Assembly (NCBI GenBank): GCA_023053575.1
Contig: JAKZAP010000008.1
Span: 6,156,715-6,220,714, forward strand
DNA from: Branchinecta lynchi
Taxonomy: Eukaryota > Arthropoda > Branchiopoda > Anostraca > Branchinectidae
Reading direction: 5' to 3'
Length of the DNA stretch: 64,000 bases
How positions within the stretch are numbered: position 1 is the stretch's first letter; the number at the start of each line of letters is the position of its first letter. Below the pieces are notes generated by a model. It did no database searches, was not told the origin of the DNA, and saw nothing but the letters and a program-made list of their open reading frames with translations. This document shows positions 32,106 through 45,135 of this stretch, piece after piece. Made by a program: the position numbers and the translations under genes.

Positions 32106-34712
32106 GTAGGTAATCCTTGTAGCCTCATTTCCTTAGAGGAAGGAAACCCTTTTGAGGAAATCGCTGTACTTAAACCTCTACACACATGCATAATTTTTGG
32201 GCTAAAGCTTCGTAATACCCGGGGCCTGCTATGGCATGCCAACAGCTCGGAATCCTGACCTAGTCCAAAAGGGTTCATTCTTCCACACACCTCTTCAGGC
32301 ACTTCACGTATACTATGCAAACTGTTGTGTATACCGACTTTATTTCTGATAGTTTGCGATGAATTGAACCAGTTACTAGGAAAAGTGGAAAATTCTTCCA
32401 CCACTTGGCCAAATCGATGATTTTATTTTGTTTTCCTGCCATGGCTCCACGAGGGGGAAGGGGGGGGGGGTTGGGCGTTTTGGGAATAAATTCGTTCATT
32501 CATGTCCAAAATAAGCTTCCACCATTACAAATTTCTTCAATCAAATTCATTCTGACTTCGCGCAACTTGTGTGTGAAGTGTCAATTGATTGCAGAAAAAC
32601 ATAGCCGTATCCAGACTTTACGGAGACTGCTTAGATTAGAACCGAGATACGGTTTACTGTTTAAGATTATAAGACACGTGATCAGGGGCGTCACCACCCC
32701 CCACCCCTCGAAGAAAGAAAAGGCTAATCTGGGCGCTGACGCAAGCGACCAATAATTAGCTAATCTGGGCGCTCGCAGAGCGGCCGACCAATTTCTTTTA
32801 GCTAAACTGGACGCTCGCAGATCAGCCGAACACAAAAGTTCAGCTAAACGGGCGCTCACCCAGGAAAGCTCAGTGGGGGGCTGGAAGTGCGCCCGAGAAA
32901 GTCAGTAAGGCTAGTTCAGGTACCAAGAAACTAAGTTGACATCTACCTGGGACCTAGGCCGTTCTGGGTTCTCGAGCGTTTGGGACTTCAGGAATAGGCT
33001 TCTCAGCCCCATGTTTCGAGCTTGCCAGATTGACAATTTTAACACGATCTGTTGTGTACCAGTATCTTTTAATTCAGGTAAAAATCAGGCCGATTTTGCT
33101 TGTGGCGTACAATTTTAAGAATTTATTAGTTTCTAGTTAGTTAGTGCGACGTTTAAAAATAAATCGTCTCCGTGAGCAATGAGCGACGGTGTAATGACGG
33201 GCCTGATTGTTGCAACATGTCATTTGATTTTTATTTTGTTTTTTTAACTGGAAATTCAGGAAGTCTGCTTTGTTTCACGTTTCTTTTTCTGGATGATCAG
33301 TACTTATTTTTTCAGAAAGGATCAAACTGAAGCACATTACCAACTTCGAGCTAAAAGTCTGGATTCGTCATTTACAAAGTCAGACGAGTAGATCCGTGCT
33401 AAGTGGCCCTTAATTTCATTTTGGATCCGAAAAGACGTATTCTGATCATAAAGGATTTCACAAAATCATTTCATTCGTGTTTTAGGCTTGGAATTTCGGG
33501 GCTTGGGTCACCGGAAGGTCAAGCGGAAGTAATGTTTTGCCCGAAAAAAGTCATAGCCTACTTAAAAAATTTCGTCTGCGGCGCTCATTTTCGTTACGAA
33601 CTGCTGTGGGTCGGGCTATTACAAATGACGTTCACCTTCAGTTTCTGCAATTTCACACAGTTTCCAGCATTCGATGCTGTGTTTCTTGGCTATTGTTTCC
33701 AACTGGTATGACTCTTGAGCCTTGCTGGAAATCTTTCGTATATTTTGAGGTAACCTCCCACGCCCAAGCCTTTCAAACCGCAAATGAGCTCGTAGGTCCG
33801 ACTAGGCTTCTTCAGACTTCAACGCTTGCAAGGTATCGCAAGTTTTATTACTATACATGTGCGACGAAAAAAAAACCCTCGAGTTTTGGCTAGCGAGGCC
33901 ACTCGTGATACAACCATATCGCTTGTTCGGCAATGGCTGTAAAGATCAGCTGAGATGGATTCTAGCGGTATTAGCTGACTTATTCGTTTAGTTCAGCCAA
34001 ATGCAGAGCAAAATAACGCTAGAGAATAGCGCCAAGACTTGAAAGAAGTGACACACTCGACTAGCTCCGACAGCACCAGTAGCGGTAGTGAACTTCCCTA
34101 CTGATACTCAATCAGTGGAGCACCAGGTCTGATTCTAATAACTTTATATTCTGAACACAGCAACAAAAAAAGTTACAACCTCATCGGTTTCCTCGACGTG
34201 TGCAGGCCACATCTTAGATTTCTAGAAATTTCTAAGCCCGCTAGTTCGTTTCGCTTTAAATGCCGCAAGCGTAGTATGTGGCGCTATTAGTATGGCCCAT
34301 TCGCTAAGCAAGGAAAGTATAGGTCTTGACGCTACTCTCTAGTGTTATTTTGCTCTGGCCAGATGTGATTCGTAGTCAACTTGGGCCAAGATACTTAGGT
34401 ATATGATAAAGTACAGAAAAATCGTTCGATGGATCCAAAAACTCCATCGATGCCTACTAATCAGGAACCATGTTTTCTCCAAGTGGTTTTCGCAGCATTT
34501 CTTAGAGGCCTTACAGCCTTTTTTTTTGCATAATTCTAATAGAATAGAGTAGAATGTATTACACAAAAAAGCCCGTGGGCGATGGCAACAAAAATTATAA
34601 ACAAAAAATTCACTACCTTGCAGAACACGCACACTACACCTATTTTAAAAATTTCGTTCTATGCTCCATCGCAATCCTCAAGTTACGTCCTTGATACCGT
34701 ACTCTTATATAG
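32106..34712. other. SMG5 intron 5
   Basis: This intron holds a hAT-like end (CAGGGGCGTCACCACC at 32693), a 42-bp tandem repeat (32723-32866) and otherwise unassigned sequence. Open frames at 33403-33893 show no recognisable domain. Confidence 0.5.
32723..32866. repeat. short imperfect tandem repeat, about 42-bp unit, 4 copies
   Basis: GCTAATCTGGGCGCT or GCTAAACTGGACGCT recurs at 32723, 32759, 32801 and 32843 (spacing 36, 42, 42). It explains the repetitive - strand peptide in this segment. Confidence 0.75.
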
Positions 34713-34890
34713 CATGTCAAGCAAGCTCAAGTTTGAAGGAGGGGAGAAAAACTTAGCCACAAAAGTCGAGGACTACTCAAACAAATTTGCTGCTGCCGCC
34801 AAAGACAACCAGAAAGAAAGATTAATGCTTGGCTTTAACCTGGTAGCGGCCGCTTTCATGGGACTGAAGATAAACCAAGAAATATCACAG
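34713..34890 (+). CDS. SMG5: SMG5 exon 6
   Basis: Acceptor CTTATATAG, donor before GTAAGG. It codes MSSKLKFEGGEKNLATKVED (the FEGAYGNL position of SMG5) and LGFNLVAAAFMGLK. Ends in phase 0. It is followed by the largest intron (6.9 kb), which carries three X copies. Confidence 0.9.
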
Positions 34891-35306
34891 GTAAGGAAAC
34901 CTTGGGAGGGGTACGGGGGCGGGGGGTACTGGAAAGGTATGATCCTCCGGTCGAGTATTAAAGTCTCTTGCCAGAGGTGAAATAAAAAGCAAAAGCGCCC
35001 TTATTCTTAGGGGCTTTATGAAACCACTTTGACTCGCCAGTAGCGACTTCGTCAATAAGTCATGAAAATTTGACCGGTCAACGGTGAATAACGCAAGCAT
35101 GCATCTACTGTAATGGGGAACTCCCTGCGAGATAGTTGGGAGCACAAGGTCTTCCACCTGTGCTTAAACTGCGTCTGAGGGGCCTAATGCTGTTTCTCGG
35201 CTCGTTATGCACGCCATCGCAGCTTCAGGCTTCTGCTATGGTATGGCAAGGGTGCCATACTGGCTACGGATTCCCACAATAAAGTCGTTCTTCTGGTTGA
35301 AGGCCT

Positions 35307-35586
35307 GAGCCTCGTTTTTGTTGCATGCTGCAGGTCCACTTTTCGGCCGATTCCGGACTGATTCTTGCTACATCCGTTTTTGCACTGCAGCGCTTCCGAG
35401 GAAGACGGCAGCGCTTCTCGAGAATCACGGACTTGCTCCCCGACCAAGTCCGTGCTTCCCTGCAAGATGCTGCAGTACTGCCGCTTCAACCAAGAAGAAA
35501 GTGAATCCAAAAACGCATCTTGTGCAAAAGCAAAGAAGTGCTGCAGCAGCGATGCGGCAGCGCTGTTGCAACAAAAACGAGGCTCT
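35307..35586. mobile_element. foldback element in SMG5 intron 6
   Basis: The ends GAGCCTCGTTTTTGTTGCA and TGCAACAAAAACGAGGCTC are inverted. The centre forms a perfect hairpin, CACGGACTTG - loop - CAAGTCCGTG (35426-35454), and the sequence between pairs imperfectly (GCAGCGCTTC/GAAGCG-like strings). Open frames on both strands here result from the palindrome. An X copy starts 14 bp further on. Confidence 0.75.
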
Positions 35587-35600
35587 GGTTCACCAATAAA

Positions 35601-38597
35601 ACAAGAGCTACGAGCTAATATGGCACTTGTACGAGTAGGCTGTACAAGAAAGTAGATGAAAACGTCACAAAATACACCCGCCATCCAAAAAGGCGGTTCG
35701 GAAATAGAAATAGGATATTTAGTTTCACTCATTTCTGAGCAGTTCCGGCATCGTCTCGATTGCAAATGCACATGACTGTTCAAACTTTCATCCCAATAAA
35801 TCCATTTGTTTGATCCCTAGACGTGCTACACGATTTCCGGTACTCACTCTATTTCCACCTACCGTGGCCGAATCTGGTTCGGAATAAAAAAAAATCGACC
35901 ACCTAAAGCATCTTCGTTTATACCATCTACCAAGTTTCACTCGAATCTGAGCATTTTTGGAAAGTTCCGGTACCATCCCCCTTCCCACCAACGTTGTCGG
36001 AGCCGGTTCGGGCCCAATCTCTTAATTCCCTCATCAAGTTTGACTGAAATTGGAGCATAGCCTATCTGCAAGTTTCCAGTACCCCCCCCCCCCCCCCCCC
36101 CCCCCACCTACCTTGGCCGAATCCGGCCCAGACGCCAAATAACAAATCTAGGCCGCATAAACTCGGCACTGTCGAATTGCATCTCATTCGGTCCATCCGT
36201 TTGGTTTTTGTGCATGTCAAAAGTCCCCCCACCCCCAATTCCCCTAATCGTGGTCGCATATGGTTCGAACGCATGTTTTACATGTCGAGGCCATCGATTC
36301 GTATCACCCATGAAGTTTCACTCGAATCAGACCACTCGTTCGCAATTTATAGAAGTCCATATTTCTCTTCTCTTGCTCCCCCAAAAATGCTCGGATCTAG
36401 GAACGGAAGTTTCCGGGGGTATGTTGTGTCAGGTTTTTAAGTCAAGATAATTCGGGTCGCTAATATGCCTGCAAAGTTTCGTTGTCGTTTTACATCTGGA
36501 ACTATTCTAACTCGCGACTACCGGAATTCCAGGAAACCCCCTCCAACTCCCCCCACAGAGCCCCGAAACCATCTGGCTCCGTCAATTTCATCTAGGCCTA
36601 ATGCTTGTTCCATCCATTAAGTTTCGTCCCAATCCCTCTACTTTTAGAGTTTCTTGAGTTTTCCAACCCCCCCCCCCCCATCCCCACAGGTATCGGACCC
36701 GACTCGGACGTGACACTGAACGTCCGATGCGATAGCTCACCAGACAAGTTTCATTCAAATCCGATCACCCGTTCAAATGTTATGCACGCCACTAGATTCC
36801 GGACTCCCCATCCACCCACTCCCCCCACGATGGTCGGGTCGGGGAAACGGCTGTTCTCAAGTCAATCTGTTCGGATCCCTGACATACCTGCCAAGTTTCA
36901 TCGCCCTAGGACATCAGGAAGTATGCCGAACTCGCGGGATCGCTAGAAATCCGGACCCCCACCCCAACTCCCCCACAGTGCCCTGATCCGGTCCGGTTAT
37001 GTCAATGACGTTTCGAGGACCTGCTTGTTTTTCCCACCAAGTTTCATCCCGATCCCTCCACTTTAAGCGTTTCTCAAAATTTCCGGTTCCCTCCTCCAAC
37101 TCCTCCCAGTGTAATCGGATCCAGTCCGGTTATGTCAATGATGTGTCTAGGACCTGTACTTGTTTTTCCCACCAAGTTTCATCCCGATCCCTCCACTTTA
37201 AGCGTTTCTCAAAATTTCCGGTTACCTCCTCCAACTCCCCCCAGTGTCATCGGATCCGGCCCGGATTTAAAGTGAGGTGTCTGAGACACAAGGTCATCCT
37301 AAATATCAATTTTCATCAAGATCTGATCACCCGTTCAAAAGTTATGCACGCCACTAGATTCCGGACTCCCCATCCACCCACTCCCCCCACGATGGTCGGG
37401 TCGGGGAAACGGCTGTTCTCAAGTCAATCTGTTCGGATCCTTGACATACCTGCCAAGTTTCATCGCCCTAGGACACCAGGAAGTATGCCGAACTCGCGGG
37501 ATCGCTAGAAATCCAGACCCCCATCCCAACTCCCCCACAGTGCCCTGATCCGGTCCGGTTATGTCAATGACGTGTCTAGGACCTGTGCTTGTTTTTCCCA
37601 CCAAGTTTCATCCCGATCCCTCCACTTTAAGCGTTTCTCAAAATTTCCGGTTCCCCACCCCAACTCCCCCACAGTGCCCTGATCTGGTCCGGTTATGTCA
37701 ATGACGTTTCTAGGACCTGTGCTTGTTTTTCCCACCAAGTTGCATCCCGATCCCTCCACTTTAAGCGTTTCTCAAAATTTCCGGTTCCCTCCTCCAACTC
37801 CCCCCAGTGTCATCGGATCCGGCCCGGATTTAAAGTGAGGTGTCTGAGACACGAGGTCATCCTAAATATCAATTTTCATCAAGATCCGATCACCCGTTCA
37901 CAAGCTAAAAATACCTCAAATTTTGGCTTCACCCTCCCTCCACTCCCCTCCCAGATGGTCGAATCGGGGAATTGATGATTTCCTATTTAAGCTGGTCGGG
38001 TCCCAGACATGCCTGTCAATTTCCATCGTCCCAGCACATCAGGAAGCACGGAACTCGCGGGATCACTACAAATTCGGACTTCTCCCCCCCCCCCAACTCC
38101 CCCAAAGTGAGCGGATCCGTTCCGGTTATATCAGTCACGTATCTAGGACTTTTGCTTGTACTTTCCACCAAGTTTCATTCGGATCCCTCCACTCTAAGTG
38201 TTTTCCAAGATTTCCGGTTTCCCCCTCTAACTCCCCCCAGTGTCACCGGATCCGGTCTGGATTTAAAATGGAGGGTCTGAGACACGAAGTCCTTCCATGT
38301 ATTAAGTTTCATTAAGATCCGATCACCCGTTCGTAAGCTAAAAATATCTCATTTTTCCTATTTTTTCCGGATTCCCCCTCCCTCCACTCCCCTCCAGATG
38401 GTCGGATCGAGGAAGCGACAATTTCTAATTTAATCTGGTCCAGTTCCTGATATGCTTGCCAAGTTTCATCGTCCTAGCTTATCTGGAAGTGCCCGAACTA
38501 GCAAAACCGGGACCGACAGACCGACATACCGACTGACGGACAGAAATAACAATCGCTATATGGCACTTGAGTAAGCTCAAGTGCCATAAAAAAAAAA
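35601..38597 (+). repeat. X repeat, forward, full length (3.0 kb)
   Basis: It starts ACAAGAGCTACGAGC and ends in the hairpin TGGCACTTGAG-TAAG-CTCAAGTGCCA plus poly(A). Inside, AAGTTTCA-like strings recur at about 35932, 36027, 36173, 36314, 36475, 36619, 36747, 36892, 37039, 37178, 37307, 37456, 37602, 37737, 37872, 38014, 38169, 38303 and 38459. Spacing is 95-160 bp, mostly 130-155. Part of the array (36960-37860) consists of near-identical recent duplications. It is the best reference for the family. Confidence 0.85.
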
Positions 38598-38779
38598 CGT
38601 GAATATTCTTGGCTTTGGTATGGTAGTAGCGGTTTTAAAAAGTATTAGAAAGATCAAACTGACCCCCCAGACTTAAGGAAAATTGTTTAATGGATGTTTA
38701 GAATGTTAGTTGAGTGTTAACTGGGATTTGGGGCATGGATATGAAGGTTAGATATTGAAATAACGAAGTGCGAAACCTT
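38598..38779. other. spacer between X copies
   Basis: A short AT-rich stretch with nothing recognised. Confidence 0.4.
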
Positions 38780-39837
38780 CTCCCTAGATACGTAATTGAC
38801 AGAACCAGGGGGCTGTGTGGTAGGAGTTATAGGGTGTTTCCCGGAATTCCCGTGATCGCCAGATAGGATAGTTCCAGATATTCTAAGGACGATTAAACTT
38901 TGCAGGCCCATGTCTAGGCCTTTGGAATGCCCTAGGAAATCTTGTGTTCCTGGATCTGACCGTCTTTGGGGAGTTGAGGGAAGGGGAATCAGGAAATCCC
39001 TGGCTTTCGTAAGTTGAAAACGGGTGGTCTGATTCGAGTTAAACTTTATGGCCGATAAGAACTGATGACCTAGACAAGCTAAACATGCGTTCGAACCACA
39101 TGCGGCCACGGTTGGAACAGTTAGATGGGGGGGGGGGGGGGGAACTTTTTAACATTCGCACAAACCTAACGGATGGACAGAATGGGATGCAAGTTGGACA
39201 GTACCGAGTTTATGCGGTTTTGATTTGTTATTTGGCGTCTGGATCGGATCTGGCCACGGTAGGGGATTCAGCCACAGTGGGGGGGAGTTGGAAGGAGAGT
39301 CCCGGAAATGTCGTGGCTCGCATAGGGGTCAAACAAGTTGAGTTATTATAATGAAACTTGCAATGTAGAGAGATCACATGCCCTAGAAGACATATTTTAG
39401 GGTTCGAACTGGATCCGACCATACTGGGGGGGGGGGGGGGGGGGGGGGGGGGTTACCGGAAGTTCCCAGAAAACGCTCAGATTTGAGTAAAACTTGATAG
39501 GCGGTTAGAGAAAATGCTTCAGATGATCAATTTAGTAGTCCGAACCAGATTCGGCCCCGGTAGGGGGAGTTGTGGGGGGGGGGGTACCGGAAATCATGTG
39601 GCACGTCTAGGGACCAAACGAGTGGATCTGTTGGGTTGAAACTTGGGAGGTAGAAAGGTCATTTGCCCTAGATGATCCGAGGCGATGCCGGAAATGCTCA
39701 GACTTCAGTGAAACTAGAGATTCTTTTCCTAGGTCCGAACCGCATTTTTGGGCAGCGGGGTATCTTGTCACCTTCTCATTTACTTTTTTCTACAGCCTAC
39801 TCGTATCAAGTGCCATATTAGCTCGTAGCTCTTGTTA
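38780..39837 (-). repeat. X repeat, reverse, lacking its 3' part
   Basis: It ends at the inverted X start module (GTGCCATATTAGCTCGTAGCTCTTGTT). The low-coordinate end is truncated within the unit array. It includes G-runs of 15 or more (39127) and 27 (39426-39452). Confidence 0.75.
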
Positions 39838-41558
39838 TGGAACTTGCCCTTCCGCCAATTGCCATACAACGATCGCATTTCTGTCCGTCCGTACGTCTGT
39901 CGGTCGGTCCGGGTATTGCTAGTTCGGACACTTCCACAGAAGCTAGGACGATGAAAATGGGCAGGCATATCAGGGACTCAAAAAGATCAACGTGGAAATA
40001 TTCACTTCCCCGATCCGACCATCATGGGGAAGGGGAGGGAGGGGGAATCTGGAATCTTGAGGTATTTATAACTTTTGAACGAGTGGTTGGATCTCAGTGA
40101 AACTTGACATTTGGAAAGATCTCGTGTCTCAGACGACACACACATCCGGTGACTTTCGGTGGAGTTGGAGGGGGGGGGGGAGCGGAAATCTTTGGAAATG
40201 CTTAAAGTGGAGTGATCGGGATGAAACTTAATAGGAAGAGCAAGCACGAGTCCTAGATACATCATTGACATGATGCGACGGGGTTCGGGCACTGTGGGGG
40301 AGTTGGGGGGGGATCCTATAGGTCCATTGCAGCGAGTTCGGTACTTCCTGATGTACTAGGATGATGAAAATCGGTAGGCTTATGAGGGACCCGAAAGACT
40401 CTCTTGAGATTAGTCGTTTCCACGATCCGACCATCGTGGGGGGAGTGGAGGGATGGGGATTCCGGAATCTAGTGGCATTTATACCTTTTGAACGGGCGAT
40501 CGGATTTGAATGAAACTTGTCAAGTGGAAAGAGCTATCATCCCAAATGTTCTATGTCAAGTCCGGACCGGATACAATACTTGTGGGGGGTGGAATTTTTC
40601 GTGAAACGCTTAGCGTCGAGGGATCGGGATGGAATTTGGTGGGAAGAACAACTATAAGCATTAGATACGTGATTGACAGAACCAGATCATATCGGAGCTC
40701 GTTGGGAGGAGTTGGAGGATTTTTACGGAATTTCGTTGATCGCTAGTTAGGACACTTCCAGATGTGCTAAGGTCGATAATACTTGGCAGGTATATTAGTG
40801 ACCCGACCAAATAGACTTAAGGACCCGACACAACGCACTAGGAAGACTTCCTTGCCGACCATTTCCGGTGTAATTAAGAAGAGGAATCCGGAAATTACTG
40901 ACTTCCGTAGCATAGTTAAGAACTGATGACCTAGATACACAAAACATGTGTCAGAACAACATGCGGCAACTGTTGGGGGAGCTTTTTTTGCCTTCAATTT
41001 GCTGGACGGGAAGAGGAGATTTGGAGATGAGATGAAGTTTATGTGTCCGAGTCATATTCGGCCACAGTGGGAGGAGTTGGAGGGGGAGTCCCGGAAATTT
41101 TGTAGCTCGCATAGGTGTTGAGTGTAGTGATTTGAATGAATCTTGGAAAGTAGAGAGATCATATTCCCTTATATGACGTATTTTATGGTTCGGACGGGAT
41201 CCGAGCACGATGGGGGGTACCGGAAGTTCCCGAAAAATTATCAAATTCGAGTGAAACTGGATAGGCGGCTAGAGAAGATGCTTCAGATGATCCACGTATG
41301 TGTCCGAATCAGATTCAGCCGCGGTAGGGGGAGTTAGAGGGGTGGTACCGAAAAACGTCTAGGGATCAAACGAGTGGATCTAAGTACACCCTAGATTGTC
41401 CAAGACGATGCCAGAAATTTTCGGACTCGAGTGAAACTAGATATCCTATTTCTAGGTCCGATCTTAGGGGGATTGAAGGGGGTATTTGTGACATTCTCAT
41501 CTACTTTCTTGCACCACCTAATTTGTAATAAGTGCCATATAAACTCGTAGCTCTTGTT
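39838..41558 (-). repeat. X repeat, reverse
   Basis: It begins with the inverted 3' part (TTCTGTCCGTCCGTACGTCTGTCGG, then GGCAGGCATATCAGGGACTC) and ends with GTGCCATATAAACTCGTAGCTCTTG. It directly abuts the X copy before it, head to tail. It is more diverged than the 35.6 kb copy. Confidence 0.78.
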
Positions 41559-41804
41559 TTAATTGTATAATCACAGTCTTTGAGGAAAGTTCAACCAGTA
41601 AAGAAGTCTTGAAGGTTTCAAAATTTAACGCTAAAATAAGTATCGTGTCCTATTGGCCAGTGTGCCAGAAAGCCTGGTTTTCTAATGGTCAGTATTGCTT
41701 AGAACTTGATCCGTTTTCGTTTGGTAGGGTGCAATCCCTCTAAGAGCTAGTCGTTTTCTAATAATCTTCAGCGGGTCTACATCCCATTCACTTTCTTTTT
41801 CTAG

Positions 41805-41970
41805 ATTTGTCAAGTGGTACTGAAAGACCTTCATGATCTGCTTCGGAAGTCGAGAAAATTGGCTGAGAAGCAAGATGTGGAAAAAGACATCGACTCTGAG
41901 ACCCTGCTTCTGATGGCTGCCATCTGCTGTTTTATTCTACACAGGAACGCTGAAAAGAAGAAAGACTTCG
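41805..41970 (+). CDS. SMG5: SMG5 exon 7
   Basis: Acceptor TTTTTCTAG, donor before GTAATG. It codes CQVVLKDLHDLLRKSRKLAE and ETLLLMAAICCFILHR, equivalent to the helix where SMG5 has LIFQMVIICLMCVH. Ends in phase 1. Inverted X copies lie on both sides of this exon. Confidence 0.9.
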
Positions 41971-42588
41971 GTAATGTTGCGCCCATGTTTTCTTTGTTGC
42001 CATAGCCGTTCCCACCTTGGTCCGCTTTCAGCTACGTCACAGGTCACTACCAGTGAGGAATTTTCCGCCATAGACTAAATAACTAAATAAACGCACTATA
42101 ATCTAAGTGGCTCCGGTCTAGAGAAGAAACAAACTCGGCATGGCGTTGATCCACAGCCACAAATGGATCGGTAACAGAACACAGTCGCGTAACTTTGTGG
42201 TTGTGAGCCCTTGGGGGGAAGACCTAATAGGTACTAGGCATACTTATAAAACAATTGATGAATTGTTCTTCCTCTCCTGCCACTCTCTCTTTATACTTCC
42301 TTGAGTTTATCTTTCGGCTGCTGGTCGGAGGGAAGGTAAACGAGGGTCTGGGTAGAGGTCGCGGACTCCACACCTGCAGTAAACCATCCGGTTAGGTCAA
42401 GATAGTTAGGCGAGGTTGGGAGGGAGATTGTCCACATTTGGCTCAATAAACATTACTATCGTACTATGTGACGTACGCGAGAGGTCTAGCCCGAATCAGT
42501 GCTTTGCCGGTCTTTGATAAGGACAGGTAGGGAAGATAGGACTATTATTTAGACTTTTTCTGGTCAAGCGTGGTGAAATATAACAAAG
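41971..42588. other. SMG5 intron 7, unassigned part
   Basis: Nothing recognised before the X copy that follows. Confidence 0.4.
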
Positions 42589-45135
42589 TTTGGATCCTAG
42601 ATACGTGACTGATATAACCGGAACGGATCCGCTCACTTTGGGGGAGTTGGGGGGGGGGGGGGAGAAGTCCGAATTTGTAGTGATCCCGCGAGTTCCGTGC
42701 TTCCTGATGTGCTGGGACGATGGAAATTAACAGGCATGTCTGGGACCCGACCAGCTTAAATAGGAAATCATCAATTCCCCGATTCGACCATCTGGGGGGG
42801 GTGGGGGTGGAGGGAGGGTGAAGCCAAAATTTGAGGTATTTTTAGCTTGCGAACGGGTGATCGGATCTTGATGAAAATTGATATTTAGGATGACCTCGTG
42901 TCTCAGACACCTCACTTTAAATCCGGGCCGGATCCGATGACACTGGGGGAGTTGGAGGAGGGAACCGGAAATTTTGAGAAACGCTTAAAGTGGAGGGATC
43001 GGGATGAAACTTGGTGGGAAAAACAAGCACAGGTCCTAGACACGTCATTGACATAACCGAACCGGATCAGGGCACTGTGGGGGAGTTGGGGTGGGGAACC
43101 GGAAATTTTGAGAAACGCTTAAAGTGGAGGGATCGGGATGAAACTTGGTGGGAAAAACAAGCACAGGTCCTAGACACGTCATTGACATAACCGGACCGGA
43201 TCAGGGCACTGTGGGGGAGTTGGGATGGGGGTCCGGATTTCTAGCGATCCCGCGAGTTCGGCATACTTCCTGGTGTCCTAGGGCGATGAAACTTGGCAGG
43301 TATGTCAAGGATCCGAACAGATTGACTTGAGAACAGCCGTTTTCCCGACCCGACCATCGTGGGGGGAGTGGGTGGATGGGGAGTCCGGAATCTAGTGGCG
43401 TGCATAACTTTTGAACGGGTGATCGGATCTTGATGAAAATTGATATTTAGGATGACCTTGTGTCTCAGACACCTCACTTTAAATCCGGGCCGGATCCGAT
43501 GACACTGGGGGAGTTGGAGGAGGGAACCGGAAATTTTGAGAAACGCTTAAAGTGGAGGGATCGGGATGAAACTTGGTGGGAAAAACAAGCACAGGTCCTA
43601 GACACGTCATTGACATAACCGGACCGGATCCGATGACACTGGGAGGAGTTGGAGGAGGGAACCGGAAATTTTGAGAAACACTTAAAGTGGAGGGATTGGG
43701 ATGAAACTTGGTGGGAAAAACAAGCACAGGTCCTCGACACGTCATTGACATAACCGGACCGGATCAGGGTACTGTGGGGGAGTTGGGGTGGGGGTCCGGA
43801 TTTCTAGCGATCTCGCGAGTTCGGCATACTTCCTGATGTCCTAGGGCGATGAAACTTGGCAGGTATGTCAGGGATCCGAACAGATTGACTTGAGAACAGC
43901 CGTTTCCCCGACCCGACCATCGTGGGGGGAGTGGGTGGATGGGGAGTCCGGAATCTAGTGGCGTGCATAACTTTTGAACGGGTGATCGGATTTGAATGAA
44001 ACTTGTCTGGTGAGCTATCGCCTCGGACGTTCAGTGTCACGTCCGAGTCGGGTCCGATACCTGTGGGGATGGGGGGGGGGGGGGTGGAAAACTCAAGAAA
44101 CTCTAAAAGCAGAGGGATTGGGACGAAACTTAATGGATGGAACAACCATTAGGCCTAGATGAAATTGACGGAGCCAGATGGTTTCGGGGCTCTGTGGGGG
44201 GAGTTGGAGGGGGTTTCCTGGAATTCCGGTAGTCGTGAGTTAGAATAGTTCCAGATGTAAAACGACAACGAAACTTTGCAGGCATATTAGCGACCCGAAT
44301 TATCTTGACTTAAAAACCTGACACAACATACCCCCGGAAACTTCCGTTCCTAGATCCGAGCATTTTTGGGGGAGCAAGAGAAGAGAATTATGGACTTCTA
44401 TAAATTGCGAACGAGTGGTCTGATTCGAGTGAAACTTCATGGGTGATACGAATCGATGGCCTCGACATGTAAACCATGCGTTCGAACCATATGCGACCAC
44501 GATTAGGGGAATTGGGGGTGGGAGGAATTTTGACATGCACAAAAACCAAACGGATGGACCGAATGAGATGCAATTCGACAGTGCCGAGTTTATGCGGCCT
44601 AGATTTGTTATTTGGCGTCTGGGCCGGATTCGGCCAAGGTAGGGGGGGGGGGTACTGGAAACTTGCAGATAGGCTATGCTCCAATTTCAGTCAAACTTGA
44701 TGAGGGAATTAAGAGATTGGGCCCGAACCGGCTCGACAACATTGGTGGGAAGGGGGGGGGGGTACCGGAACTTTCCAAAAATGCTCAGATTCGAGTGAAA
44801 CTTGGTAGATGGTATAAACGAAGATGCTTTAGGTGGTCGATTTTCTTTTATTCCGAACCAGATTCGGCCACGGTAGGTGGAAATAGAGTGAGTACCGGAA
44901 ATCGTGTAGCACGTCTAGGGATCAAACAAATGGATTTATTCGGATGAAAGTTTGAACAGTCATGTGCATTTGCAATCGAGACGATGCCGGAACTGCTCAG
45001 AAATGAGTGAAACTAAATATCCTATTTCTATTTCCGAACCGCCTTTTTGGATGGCTGGTGTATTTTGTGACGTTTTCATCTACTTTCTTGTACAGCCTAC
45101 TCGTACAAGTGCCATATGAGCTCGTAGCTCTTGTT
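42589..45135 (-). repeat. X repeat, reverse, long copy in SMG5 intron 7
   Basis: Long stretches are the reverse complement of 35601-38200, including the near-identical units (GAAACGCTTAAAGTGGAGGG, GACACGTCATTGACATAACC). It ends TACAAGTGCCATATGAGCTCGTAGCTCTTGTT. The 3' hairpin end is missing. It and the 35.6 kb copy form a long inverted repeat around SMG5 exon 7. Confidence 0.85.

Noticed and set aside
35205..35783. A 192-codon - strand open frame
   Set aside because: It runs over a foldback element and the X start module; its mirror frame is open on the other strand for the same reason. No domain and no conservation in other X copies.
36605..37508. Repeated reading frames with FRTPHPPTPPTMVGSG-like peptides
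   Set aside because: They are translations of the X units, appear on the opposite strand in inverted copies, and are interrupted in most units. Pyrimidine-rich tracts explain the proline-rich peptides.
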